Assembly (NCBI RefSeq): GCF_004342725.1
Contig: NZ_SMCP01000001.1
Coordinates: forward strand, 276,778-340,777
From: Testudinibacter aquarius
GTDB lineage: Bacteria > Pseudomonadota > Gammaproteobacteria > Enterobacterales > Pasteurellaceae
Reading direction: 5' to 3'
Length of the DNA: 64,000 bases
In this document: one piece after another, positions 56,022 through 64,000 of the stretch
Layout: each line of letters starts with the position of its first letter
Numbering within the stretch: the stretch's first letter is position 1
Translations under genes and position numbers: made by a program
Notes under the pieces: model-generated
What the model saw: the letters and a program-made list of their open reading frames with translations, nothing else
The model's database searches: none
What the model was told of the DNA's origin: nothing

Positions 56022-56369
56022 TTAACCGTTAAACACGTTCGTATACTGTTTATCATTAAAACCGATTAACGGTTTTGCCGCACCCAATACAATCGGACGT
56101 TTAATCAAAGTCGGCTGCGCCAACAACAACGCCAGTGCAGCTTGTTGATTCAACCCGTCTTTAGTGGCTTGATCCAAATTGCGCCATGTAGTGCTGCGCT
56201 TGTTCACCAGCTCCTGCCAGCCGAATAACGCCTCGACTTCAGCGAGATAAGCCGCATCAATTCCGTCGACACGATAATCATGCAATTTGGCTTCAATGCC
56301 GTTCGCCGCCAACCACGTCAATGCTTTTTTGACCGTATCGCAATTTTTAATACCGTAAACCGTCACCAT
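56022..56369 (-). CDS. ArsC/Spx-family protein (YffB-like)
   Basis: 115 residues with thioredoxin-like ArsC fold: VYGIKNCDTVKKALTWL carries the single N-terminal Cys, and KRPIVLG is the anion-binding part. E. coli YffB is a close relative, proposed as a glutathione-dependent reductase but without proven arsenate activity. It forms an operon with dapE. Confidence 0.85.
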   Translation of the reverse strand: MVTVYGIKNCDTVKKALTWLAANGIEAKLHDYRVDGIDAAYLAEVEALFGWQELVNKRSTTWRNLDQATKDGLNQQAALALLLAQPTLIKRPIVLGAAKPLIGFNDKQYTNVFNG

Positions 56370-56518
56370 TGTTTTTATTCCTTGTTATTGATTTTAGGGT
56401 CTGTCGCAGAATAATAGCAAACTTAACCGTTTTTTGCAGAACGATTTACATTGCCGACAAGGTATGTTAAAAAGTCCGGCTAAAACTTAGCTTTACCCCT
56501 AATTTTATCAGGCAAACT

Positions 56519-57898
56519 ATGACAACAACCTCTCAAACACGGCAAGCACCAGAAAGACAGACTTGGAGCAGCCGCCTTACTTATATTATGACTGTCGCCG
56601 GCGCAACAGTTGGTTTCGGCGCTACTTGGCGCTTCCCTTATTTAGTCGGCGAAAACGGCGGCGGCGCTTATGTTTTGCTGTTTTGTATCGCGATGATTGT
56701 AATCGGTATTCCAATGATTCTGGTCGAAAATGTGATTGGACGCCGTATTCGAGTGAATGCCATTGACTCCTTTAGTGGCACTATCAACGGCAAACCGATC
56801 GCCGCCGGTTGGAAATATTTGGGCTATTTAGGGATGCTTGGCTCGTTCTGCATTATGGCGTATTACATGGTGCTCGGCGGTTGGGTGATCAACTATATTA
56901 TCAGCCTGTTCAACGGAAATTTAGCGATTTCACAACCGGTGAGCAAAGAGCTGACGGCGGAATTTTTTAACCAAAGCATCAACAACAGCCCGCTGATGAT
57001 CAGCCTTTACACTCTGCTGTTTGTGATCATTAACTACATTATTTTGGTCAAAGGGGTAATCGGTGGCATTGAAAGAGCGGTGAAATATTTGATGCCGTTG
57101 CTGTTTGTGTTTTTGATTTGCATGGTGATCCGTAATGTCACCCTGCCCGGCGCTGCTGAAGGGATTCGATTCTATCTGCAACCGGATTTCAACAAAATCA
57201 CGCCACAACTGTTTATGTTTGTTTTGGGGCAGGTATTCTTTGCGTTGAGTTTGGGCTTTGGGGTGATCATCACCTTATCCAGCTATTTGAAAAAAGGCGA
57301 AAATCTAGTACAAACGGCAGTAATCACCGGTTTTACCAACACCCTAATCGCAGTATTAGCCGGTTTTATGATCTTCCCCTCGCTGTTTAGCTTTGGTGTC
57401 GCCCCCGATTCCGGTCCAACCTTGGTATTCCAAAGTCTGCCGATTGTGTTTTCCCACCTATGGGCTGGCAAATTTTTTGCCGTCATCTTCTTCTCACTGC
57501 TGCTCGTTGCCGCTCTCACCACGTCGTTGACAATTTATGAAGTGCTGATCACTGCCTTGCAAGAAAAAACCCGCATGAATCGGCGCAAAGCGATTATTTT
57601 GGTGCTGGCAGCGATCTATATTTTGGGCAACTTGCCGTCGATTTTAAGCTATGGCCCTTGGGCAGAATGGAAAATTTTCGGTAAAAATATCTTTGATGCC
57701 TTTGATTATTTCAGCGGCAATATTCTGTTTATGCTGACCGCACTCGGCTGTGCGCTGTTTGTGGGCTTTGTGATGAAAGACGAGGCAAAGCAAGAATTGA
57801 CCGCCAACAGCAACTCCAAATTTGCCAATATATGGTTTAACTATGTCAAGTATGTGGTTCCGCTGGTGATTCTGTCTATTTTTATCAGCAACTTTTAA
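56519..57898 (+). CDS. Neurotransmitter:sodium symporter family transporter
   Basis: 459 residues with about 11-12 transmembrane helices. The first helix carries the NSS motif (TVAGATVGFGATWRFPYLVGENGGGAY), which forms the sodium and substrate sites, as in LeuT/TnaT. It likely imports an amino acid with Na+. Asn or Gly at the ...GFGxxWRFP site is Ala-Thr here (GATWRFP), a small variation. Followed by an inverted uptake-sequence terminator shared with convergent pheA. Confidence 0.88.
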   Translation: MTTTSQTRQAPERQTWSSRLTYIMTVAGATVGFGATWRFPYLVGENGGGAYVLLFCIAMIVIGIPMILVENVIGRRIRVNAIDSFSGTINGKPIAAGWKYLGYLGMLGSFCIMAYYMVLGGWVINYIISLFNGNLAISQPVSKELTAEFFNQSINNSPLMISLYTLLFVIINYIILVKGVIGGIERAVKYLMPLLFVFLICMVIRNVTLPGAAEGIRFYLQPDFNKITPQLFMFVLGQVFFALSLGFGVIITLSSYLKKGENLVQTAVITGFTNTLIAVLAGFMIFPSLFSFGVAPDSGPTLVFQSLPIVFSHLWAGKFFAVIFFSLLLVAALTTSLTIYEVLITALQEKTRMNRRKAIILVLAAIYILGNLPSILSYGPWAEWKIFGKNIFDAFDYFSGNILFMLTALGCALFVGFVMKDEAKQELTANSNSKFANIWFNYVKYVVPLVILSIFISNF

Positions 57899-57912
57899 GC
57901 TATATAGCAGCC

Positions 57913-57943
57913 AAAGTGCGGTCAACTCGACCGCACTTTTTTT
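57913..57943. terminator. Inverted uptake-sequence pair acting as terminator
   Basis: AAAGTGCGGTC and GACCGCACTTT form an 11-bp stem with a five-base loop followed by TTTT. Paired uptake sequences as terminators are a known Pasteurellaceae habit. It serves the transporter gene and possibly convergent pheA. Confidence 0.85.
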
Positions 57944-57962
57944 ACTTAGTAAAAATCTAGAT

Positions 57963-59126
57963 TCAAGCCGGATCAACCGGTTGCACAATTTCACTCGGAT
58001 AACAACCGAGGATTTTGAGGTAGGTGCTGACCTGTTTCAACTCCTCAAGTGCGGTTTGGGTTTGTGGATCATGAATATTGGCTTCGATTTCCAGATAGAA
58101 CATCTCTTCCCAGGGGCGACCGTAGATCGGACGCGATTCCAGTTTGCTCATTTGAATATGGTGGTTTTTAAACACTAATAGTGCATCCACCAGCGAGCCT
58201 GCCGTTTGCGGTGTGCTCATCAACAACAATGTTTTGGTTTGCAGTTGAGGCGAAACCGTAATGGCGTTTTTGGCAATCACAATAAAACGGGTGATGTTGT
58301 TCGCTTGGTTGGCAATCTCCGTTTTCAGTACGCGCAAACCGTACAGCTTGCCGCCATCGGCGTTGCCCAGTGCGGCAATATTCGGTGTATTCAGCTGCGA
58401 CACCAATTGCATCGCATGCGAACTGCTTTCACAATAGTTGATGTGTACCCGCTCCAATTGTTGAATAAATCGGCTGCATTGGGCGATCACTTGCGGGTGG
58501 CTGTATAAGGTATCAATCTGCTCAAGTGCGGTATCTCCGGCGACTAACACGCAGTGCTTAATCGGGTAGGTCAGCTCGCCGACAATCGACAATTGGGTGT
58601 GTTGCAGCAGATCATACACATCATTGATCGCCCCCGAGGTGGTGTTTTCCAACGGCAAGATACCGTAATCGGCTTCGCCACTTTCGACTTTATCAAAAAT
58701 TTGCTGAAAACTATCGCTGCTCAATTCGACTAACTGCTTTTTATAGCGTTCGGCGTACTGACGCGCCGCCAGATTAGAATACGAACCGCGTACGCCCAAA
58801 AACGCAATGCTAGTGCTGTTTTCACGCTGTTGATTGAGTTTATTCTGCAAATATGCCTGCTGGGTCAACACCGAATCTTCAATAATTTTTTGAAAAATTT
58901 GGGTGATATATTGCGCTTCCAATGGGTAGTTTTGCGCCTCGGCAAAATGAATCAACTCTTGCAGCAGCTGCTGTTCACGCCCGGTGTCACGCAGCGGCTT
59001 CTTGCTCAACTCTTTACTGCGTGCCACATCATAGGCCAATCGGTGGCGCTCGGACAGTAGTTTCAATAGATGGCGGTCAAGCTGGGTAATCTGTTGGCGG
59101 ATCTCGTTCAAATCTTTTGGCATCAT
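57963..59126 (-). CDS. pheA: Bifunctional chorismate mutase/prephenate dehydratase (P-protein)
   Basis: 387 residues. The chorismate mutase part (1-~90) starts with [29 protein letters not shown]. The prephenate dehydratase part includes [14 protein letters not shown] and the [10 protein letters not shown] motif (Thr-Arg-Phe). The ACT domain has GSLVDAL and [10 protein letters not shown], giving phenylalanine feedback. It follows raiA as in E. coli, but no Phe-rich leader peptide is visible in the gap. Confidence 0.95.
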   Translation of the reverse strand: MMPKDLNEIRQQITQLDRHLLKLLSERHRLAYDVARSKELSKKPLRDTGREQQLLQELIHFAEAQNYPLEAQYITQIFQKIIEDSVLTQQAYLQNKLNQQRENSTSIAFLGVRGSYSNLAARQYAERYKKQLVELSSDSFQQIFDKVESGEADYGILPLENTTSGAINDVYDLLQHTQLSIVGELTYPIKHCVLVAGDTALEQIDTLYSHPQVIAQCSRFIQQLERVHINYCESSSHAMQLVSQLNTPNIAALGNADGGKLYGLRVLKTEIANQANNITRFIVIAKNAITVSPQLQTKTLLLMSTPQTAGSLVDALLVFKNHHIQMSKLESRPIYGRPWEEMFYLEIEANIHDPQTQTALEELKQVSTYLKILGCYPSEIVQPVDPA

Positions 59127-59192
59127 TTTTTCCGTTTAACGATAAGTTATCTCATTCTATGTAGTAACCGCACTTTTCTCAAGTTCAGAACA

Positions 59193-59219
59193 CAAAAAAC
59201 CCGGCTTTTTTGCCGGGTT
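59193..59219 (-). terminator. raiA terminator
   Basis: On the minus strand AACCCGGC and GCCGGGTT form a stem with a T-rich loop and are followed by TTTTTTG. It lies 19 bp after the raiA stop, upstream of pheA. Confidence 0.85.
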
Positions 59220-59237
59220 GTTCGCATCACATCGTTA

Positions 59238-59561
59238 TCACTGTTCAAAGGAGTCTTTTAATCTTTCACTCGCACGCCGAGCCTCACCTTTATGTTGTAA
59301 TTTATTGAGTTGGCGCTCCAGCTTTTCTTCTAACTCATTAATAGTTTTATACATATCCTCCCCTTCGGCACTGGCGAACAAATCGCCTAATGGCGTGCCG
59401 ATGGAGGCCTCTGCCGAAAAACCTTTCGGGGTTTTGTTCAAAATAAGATGCGGATTAATCAGTTGGGTTTGCCACTTTTCCAGTTTTGCGATGCGATCTT
59501 CAACGTGAGCGCGAATTGCAGGGGTAATTTCCATTTGTTTGCTTGTAATGTTTACTGTCAT
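59238..59561 (-). CDS. raiA: Ribosome-associated inhibitor A / hibernation factor
   Basis: 107 residues from ATG 59561, preceded by AGAGGT; an upstream in-frame start at 59603 adds 14 residues foreign to the family and is rejected. The body ([42 protein letters not shown]) is the short HPF/RaiA type, which binds the 30S A/P sites in stationary phase or cold. Next to pheA as in E. coli. Confidence 0.92.
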   Translation of the reverse strand: MTVNITSKQMEITPAIRAHVEDRIAKLEKWQTQLINPHLILNKTPKGFSAEASIGTPLGDLFASAEGEDMYKTINELEEKLERQLNKLQHKGEARRASERLKDSFEQ

Positions 59562-59821
59562 AGTATTTACCTCTTTTTTAGGTAGGTTGCCGAGTGCGAA
59601 CACTCAAGAAAAATCCATTTAGTGTTAGTTACAACATAGTCCTACTATCAACAGATTTCAAGCCTTTTTCTTTGTTTTGTAACACAATTTATCAAAAAAT
59701 AGTCATAAGGCAAAAAACCGGATAATTTCCCTTTTATTTTACGTTAAAATTGCTATGATAATCGAGATATACCACATCAGCCATCAACATAACCACTTAT
59801 TTTTATTCGATTTTTTGATTA

Positions 59822-60088
59822 TTACAACCGCTTCTCACGCCGCATTTTACTTTCAATATAACTACAGCTCGGTTTAACTTGGTAGCCGTTTTGGTCAACA
59901 AATTCGATAAACGCCTGATAGAGTTTATCCGCCACGCCCTGTCCGCGCAGCGAGGGATCAACGTGGGTGTGGTAGGCATCAAGCGTATTCTGATTTAAAG
60001 TGCGGTACGCCAATTCGGCAATGCGCACACCGTCGCGCTCAATCACAAATGCACCTTGTCCGCCCTGTTGTTGATGTTGAATATCCAT
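59822..60088 (-). CDS. Small GNAT-fold acetyltransferase (YjdJ-like)
   Basis: 88 residues. Motif A VDPSLRGQGVADKLYQAFIEF carries the acetyl-CoA loop (R/Q-x-x-G-x-G/A), and PSCSYIESKMRRE is the C-terminal motif of the short YjdJ/DUF-type N-acetyltransferases (also called Gcn5-related group with Cys). The substrate is unknown. It lies 14 bp downstream of yacG. Confidence 0.85.
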   Translation of the reverse strand: MDIQHQQQGGQGAFVIERDGVRIAELAYRTLNQNTLDAYHTHVDPSLRGQGVADKLYQAFIEFVDQNGYQVKPSCSYIESKMRREKRL

Positions 60089-60102
60089 CTTCTTCTCCTG
60101 TT

Positions 60103-60940
<838 letters not shown>

Positions 60941-61222
60941 CTAACGTTTATCTGCTGTCTTATACACTTCTGCGCCTTCACGCTTACCAATCGCCAAAAC
61001 TAACACCGTGATGGTATTATCATACACTTCATATACCAAACGATAACCCGAAGTACGCAGTTTAATTTTGTAACGCGCTGAATAGCCGGATAATTTATCA
61101 CTTATAACGTGCGGTGCAATCAGCCTTTCTGTGAGCTTCTTTTTAAATTGCATTCGTACCGTTTCACCCAGTTTACGCCACTCTTTTAATGCGCTTTTAT
61201 CAAAAATTAATTCATAACTCAT
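60941..61222 (-). CDS. stbE: RelE/StbE-type toxin
   Basis: 93 residues from ATG 61222; the TTG at 61225 is less likely. Typical RelE superfamily fold: YELIFDKSALKEWRKLGETVR, DKLSGYSARYKIKLRTSGYRLVYEV and VLVLAIGKRE. Such toxins are usually ribosome-dependent mRNA endonucleases. It overlaps the antitoxin gene by 11 bp and follows it, as in StbDE/RelBE systems. Confidence 0.88.
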   Translation of the reverse strand: MSYELIFDKSALKEWRKLGETVRMQFKKKLTERLIAPHVISDKLSGYSARYKIKLRTSGYRLVYEVYDNTITVLVLAIGKREGAEVYKTADKR

Positions 61223-61466
61223 CAAGTGAAACCTTTACCGCTTCCAATGTTTTCAAACGTTCGTCTGCAATTCGGTTTAATCTTTGGTCTTCTAGCATTT
61301 CTTGAAAATATTCAAATAATGCAGGCGTTACGCAATAAAACGCCGGTTCGTTGCGATTTAAAATCGCAATTGCGCCACTATCACTGGCTGCAACGGTTCC
61401 CATTGGGTTTTTCTTGAGATCAGTAATGCTGGCAACGGTATTGGTTAAAATTTGATGTATAGCCAT
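61212..61466 (-). CDS. stbD: Phd/YefM-like StbD antitoxin
   Basis: 84 residues: ILTNTVASITDLKKNPMGTVAASDSGAIAILNRN and EPAFYCVTPALFEYF match StbD antitoxins of the Phd/YefM fold. It neutralises the downstream RelE-like toxin and probably autorepresses. Located between pntAB and coaE. Confidence 0.88.
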   Translation of the reverse strand: MAIHQILTNTVASITDLKKNPMGTVAASDSGAIAILNRNEPAFYCVTPALFEYFQEMLEDQRLNRIADERLKTLEAVKVSLDEL

Positions 61467-61543
61467 ATTGTTCTCCTATATTTGAAAACTCAGGATAGCA
61501 CTAATAAAAGTTTTTTTAAAGCACTACAAACCGCACTTTTGGC

Positions 61544-61576
61544 ATAAAAAAACCTGCTGTCAGCAACAGCAGGTTT
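61544..61576 (-). terminator. pntAB terminator
   Basis: AAACCTGCTGT pairs with ACAGCAGGTTT, followed by a T-run on the minus strand (TTTTTTTATG). It lies 19 bp after the pntB stop and separates pntAB from stbDE. Confidence 0.88.
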
Positions 61577-61594
61577 GAGCTTTAATCGGATAAC

Positions 61595-62968
61595 TTACAG
61601 TGCTTTCAAAATATCGTCCACACGCTCTTTGGCATCGCCGAACAACATTTGGGTGTTGTCTTTGAAGAACAATGGATTTTGCACCCCGGCATAACCCACC
61701 GCCATAGAACGTTTGAACACGATCACGTTTTGCGCTTTCCAGACTTCCAACACCGGCATGCCGGCAATCGGGCTGTTCGGATCGTCTAACGCCGCCGGAT
61801 TAACGGTGTCGTTGGCACCGATCACCAACACCACATCGGTGTCAGGGAAATCTTCGTTGATTTCATCCATCTCCAGCACCACATCATAAGGCACTTTGGC
61901 TTCTGCCAACAGCACGTTCATGTGTCCCGGCAAGCGACCTGCAACCGGGTGGATGCCAAAGCGGACATTGATGCCTTTGTCACGCAATTTCTGGGTGATT
62001 TCCGCCACCGGATATTGCGCTTGCGCCACTGCCATGCCGTATCCCGGGGTGATGATCACCGAGCTGGCATTTTTCAACAACTCCGCCACTTCTTCGGCAC
62101 TGGTTTCACGGTGTTCGCCTTGCTCTTCATCCGAGCTGGCCTGCACATCGTTACCAAAGCCGCCGGCGATAACGCTGATGAAAGAGCGGTTCATGGCTTT
62201 ACACATAATGTAAGACAAAATCGCACCGGAAGAACCTACCAATGCACCGGTCACGATCAGTAAATCGTTGTTTAGCATAAAACCGGCCGCTGCTGCTGCC
62301 CAACCGGAATAGGAGTTCAACATGGAGACCACCACCGGCATATCTGCGCCGCCGATAGAAGCCACCAAATGCCAACCGAATGCCAAGGCAATAATCGTCA
62401 TCAGAATCAACGGGAATAAGCTGGCATCGCCGACAAATGTGAACATCAACAACACAGAAACAACTACCGCAGCCAAATTCAATTTATGGCGGTGTGGCAA
62501 GCTCAACGCTTTGGAATTGATGATACCACGCAATTTACCGAACGCCACAATCGATCCGGTGAAAGTGACCGCGCCGATAAAGATGCCTAAAAAGACTTCG
62601 ACATCGTGGATATTCTGCATCACAGAATCCATCACGCCATGTGGGGCAAAGTAGCTGTTAAAGCCGACCAATACCGCCGCCAAACCGACGAAGCTGTGCA
62701 AAATCGCGACCAATTCCGGCATTTCGGTCATTTCGACTTTCAGCGCACGTTGAATCCCGAGCACTGCGCCGATGACCATCGCAATCACGATCCACCAATG
62801 ACCTTGTGTTTCCGGCCCGAAAATCGTTGCCACCAACGCAATCGCCATCCCGACGATGCCATACCAACAACCCGCTTTGGCGGTTTCATGTTTAGAAAGA
62901 CCGGCCAAGCTCATAATAAATAGTAGTGCTGCTACAATATAAGCGGCTTGTACAAAACCTGCAGACAT
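61595..62968 (-). CDS. pntB: NAD(P) transhydrogenase subunit beta
   Basis: 457 residues (E. coli 462). PntB has about nine transmembrane helices of the proton channel and a C-terminal NADP(H)-binding domain III with [32 protein letters not shown] and [14 protein letters not shown]. With PntA it couples proton entry to NADPH formation. It starts 10 bp after pntA. Confidence 0.97.
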   Translation of the reverse strand: MSAGFVQAAYIVAALLFIMSLAGLSKHETAKAGCWYGIVGMAIALVATIFGPETQGHWWIVIAMVIGAVLGIQRALKVEMTEMPELVAILHSFVGLAAVLVGFNSYFAPHGVMDSVMQNIHDVEVFLGIFIGAVTFTGSIVAFGKLRGIINSKALSLPHRHKLNLAAVVVSVLLMFTFVGDASLFPLILMTIIALAFGWHLVASIGGADMPVVVSMLNSYSGWAAAAAGFMLNNDLLIVTGALVGSSGAILSYIMCKAMNRSFISVIAGGFGNDVQASSDEEQGEHRETSAEEVAELLKNASSVIITPGYGMAVAQAQYPVAEITQKLRDKGINVRFGIHPVAGRLPGHMNVLLAEAKVPYDVVLEMDEINEDFPDTDVVLVIGANDTVNPAALDDPNSPIAGMPVLEVWKAQNVIVFKRSMAVGYAGVQNPLFFKDNTQMLFGDAKERVDDILKAL

Positions 62969-62978
62969 GTTTTTCTCC

Positions 62979-64000
62979 TTAACCTTTTCTAAACATTGCC
63001 AACATGCGTTGTGTCACTTTGAAGCCACCAAAAATATTGATGCTGGCGACTAACACCGCAATAAATGACAGGAATGTCACGACCCCGTTGCCGTGTCCGA
63101 TTTGCAATAATGCACCGACAATGATAATGCCTGAAATCGCATTCGTTACCGCCATCAATGGCGTATGCAACGCATGGCTGACGTTCCAAACCACATAATA
63201 ACCGACCACGCAAGCCAGTACGAAAACGGTAAAGTGCGATAAAAATGCCGCAGGTGCAACCGAAGCCAACCACAAGAAGGCGGCGGCAACCGCTGCCATA
63301 ATGCCGTATTTCACGGCCGGATTAACCGGCTTCTCTTCTTTTTTCGCAATCGGCGCCGCTGCTGCTTTTTGCTGTGGCTGTGCCGATACTTGAATCGGTG
63401 GCGCCGGCCAGGTCACTTCGCCGTCACGCACGATGGTCACGCCGCGTAAAATCACATCGTCAAAATCGATATTAATATTGCCATCTTTCTCTTTACACAA
63501 CAATTTCAATAAGTTGACTAGGTTTGTACCGTAAAGTTGTGAAGATTGGGTTGGTAAACGGCTTGGCAAATCGGTGTAACCGATGATTTTCACTTGATTT
63601 TCGGTAGTGACCACTTCACCGGCTTTGGTCAACTCACAGTTGCCGCCGGTTGCCGCCGCCAAATCGACGATCACACTGCCCGGTTTCATTGACTCAACCA
63701 TCTCTTTGGTGATCAAGCGTGGTGCCGGTTTGCCCGGAATCAGTGCGGTGGTGATGATAATATCCACTTCTTTCGCTTGCTCAGCATACAATGCTAACGC
63801 ACGACGGTTAAATTCATCGGACATCACTTTGGCATAGCCGTCGCCGCTGCCGCCTTCCTCTTTGAAATCGATCTCGAGGAACGAGGCGCCCATGCTTTGT
63901 ACTTGTTCTTTCACTTCCGGACGAGAGTCAAACGCACGCACAATAGCGCCCAAGCTGTTTGCCGCTCCAATCGCTGCCAAGCCTGCAACCCCGGCACCGA
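62979..64000 (-). CDS. pntA: NAD(P) transhydrogenase subunit alpha, N-terminus outside the window
   Basis: The frame runs to the right edge; about 340 C-terminal residues are present of roughly 510. Visible are the end of the NAD(H)-binding Rossmann fold ([20 protein letters not shown]), the second half of domain I ([28 protein letters not shown]) and four C-terminal transmembrane helices after a linker. It is followed by pntB. Confidence 0.95.
   Translation of the reverse strand, partial: GAGVAGLAAIGAANSLGAIVRAFDSRPEVKEQVQSMGASFLEIDFKEEGGSGDGYAKVMSDEFNRRALALYAEQAKEVDIIITTALIPGKPAPRLITKEMVESMKPGSVIVDLAAATGGNCELTKAGEVVTTENQVKIIGYTDLPSRLPTQSSQLYGTNLVNLLKLLCKEKDGNINIDFDDVILRGVTIVRDGEVTWPAPPIQVSAQPQQKAAAAPIAKKEEKPVNPAVKYGIMAAVAAAFLWLASVAPAAFLSHFTVFVLACVVGYYVVWNVSHALHTPLMAVTNAISGIIIVGALLQIGHGNGVVTFLSFIAVLVASINIFGGFKVTQRMLAMFRKG

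Noticed and set aside
59127..59237. Phe-rich leader peptide (pheL) and attenuator before pheA
   Set aside because: No short frame with phenylalanine codons; the hairpin present is explained as the raiA terminator.

Overview
The window comes from a member of the Pasteurellaceae. The 9-bp Hin-type DNA uptake sequence AAGTGCGGT / ACCGCACTT recurs in both orientations through most of it, including an inverted pair used as a terminator (57913-57943). The gene order metY-rimP-nusA-infB-rbfA-truB and proteins such as RimP, NagK, GhrB, DapE and ParCE are typical gamma-proteobacterial/Pasteurellaceae. I cannot fix the genus from sequence alone.

Layout. (1) 1-3178: the start of a very large repetitive surface adhesin (BapA/RTX type, 312-bp tandem repeats, runs off the left edge) preceded by an OmpA-domain lipoprotein. 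(2) 3827-21087: about 17 kb of accessory genes, all on the minus strand and mostly overlapping or nearly touching. In transcription order: srfA, srfB (Hsp70/actin-like ATPase), srfC (dynamin/GTPase-like P-loop protein), a membrane-anchored TPR protein, a secreted vWA protein resembling the periplasmic half of PpkA, a LolD-like ATPase, an FtsX-like permease, a formylglycine-generating-enzyme-fold (FGE) protein, two coiled-coil lipoproteins, a second SrfA-headed protein carrying a vWA domain, and a MORN-repeat protein. (3) 21391-24874: hpt, pmbA, darP, cybC, with a strong candidate Fur-controlled small RNA between pmbA and hpt. (4) 24934-32250: glmM, folP, an SDR protein, a methyltransferase and a fadJ-fadI pair in which both proteins have lost key catalytic residues. 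(5) 32433-39524: smpB, truB, rbfA, infB, nusA, rimP and initiator tRNA-Met. (6) 39650-47926: a tiny Gly-rich lipoprotein, a sugar/lipid-kinase-like protein, lipoproteins, nagK, ribA, ghrB, a peptide-binding lipoprotein and a MarC protein. (7) 48212-64000: parE-parC, ptsG under a near-consensus CRP site, a VanY-type peptidase, dapE, an ArsC-like protein, a neurotransmitter:sodium symporter, pheA, raiA, yacG-coaE, a StbDE/RelBE-type toxin-antitoxin pair and pntB-pntA (pntA cut by the right edge).

The most interesting part is region 2. The set vWA(PpkA-like) + LolD-like ATPase + FtsX-like permease + FGE-fold periplasmic protein + lipoprotein matches the components of the TagQRST-PpkA sensory cascade that triggers type VI secretion post-translationally in Pseudomonas. 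Here it has no kinase domain and no T6SS genes, and is fused in one operon to SrfABC. My inference is an envelope-spanning sensor/effector machine in which a Tag-like outer-membrane-to-inner-membrane relay controls the SrfB ATPase/SrfC GTPase pair, with the two SrfA-headed membrane proteins as adaptors or outputs. Other points of note are the Fur-controlled sRNA candidate, a 107-bp two-hairpin mobile-like repeat present twice, and the catalytically altered FadIJ pair.
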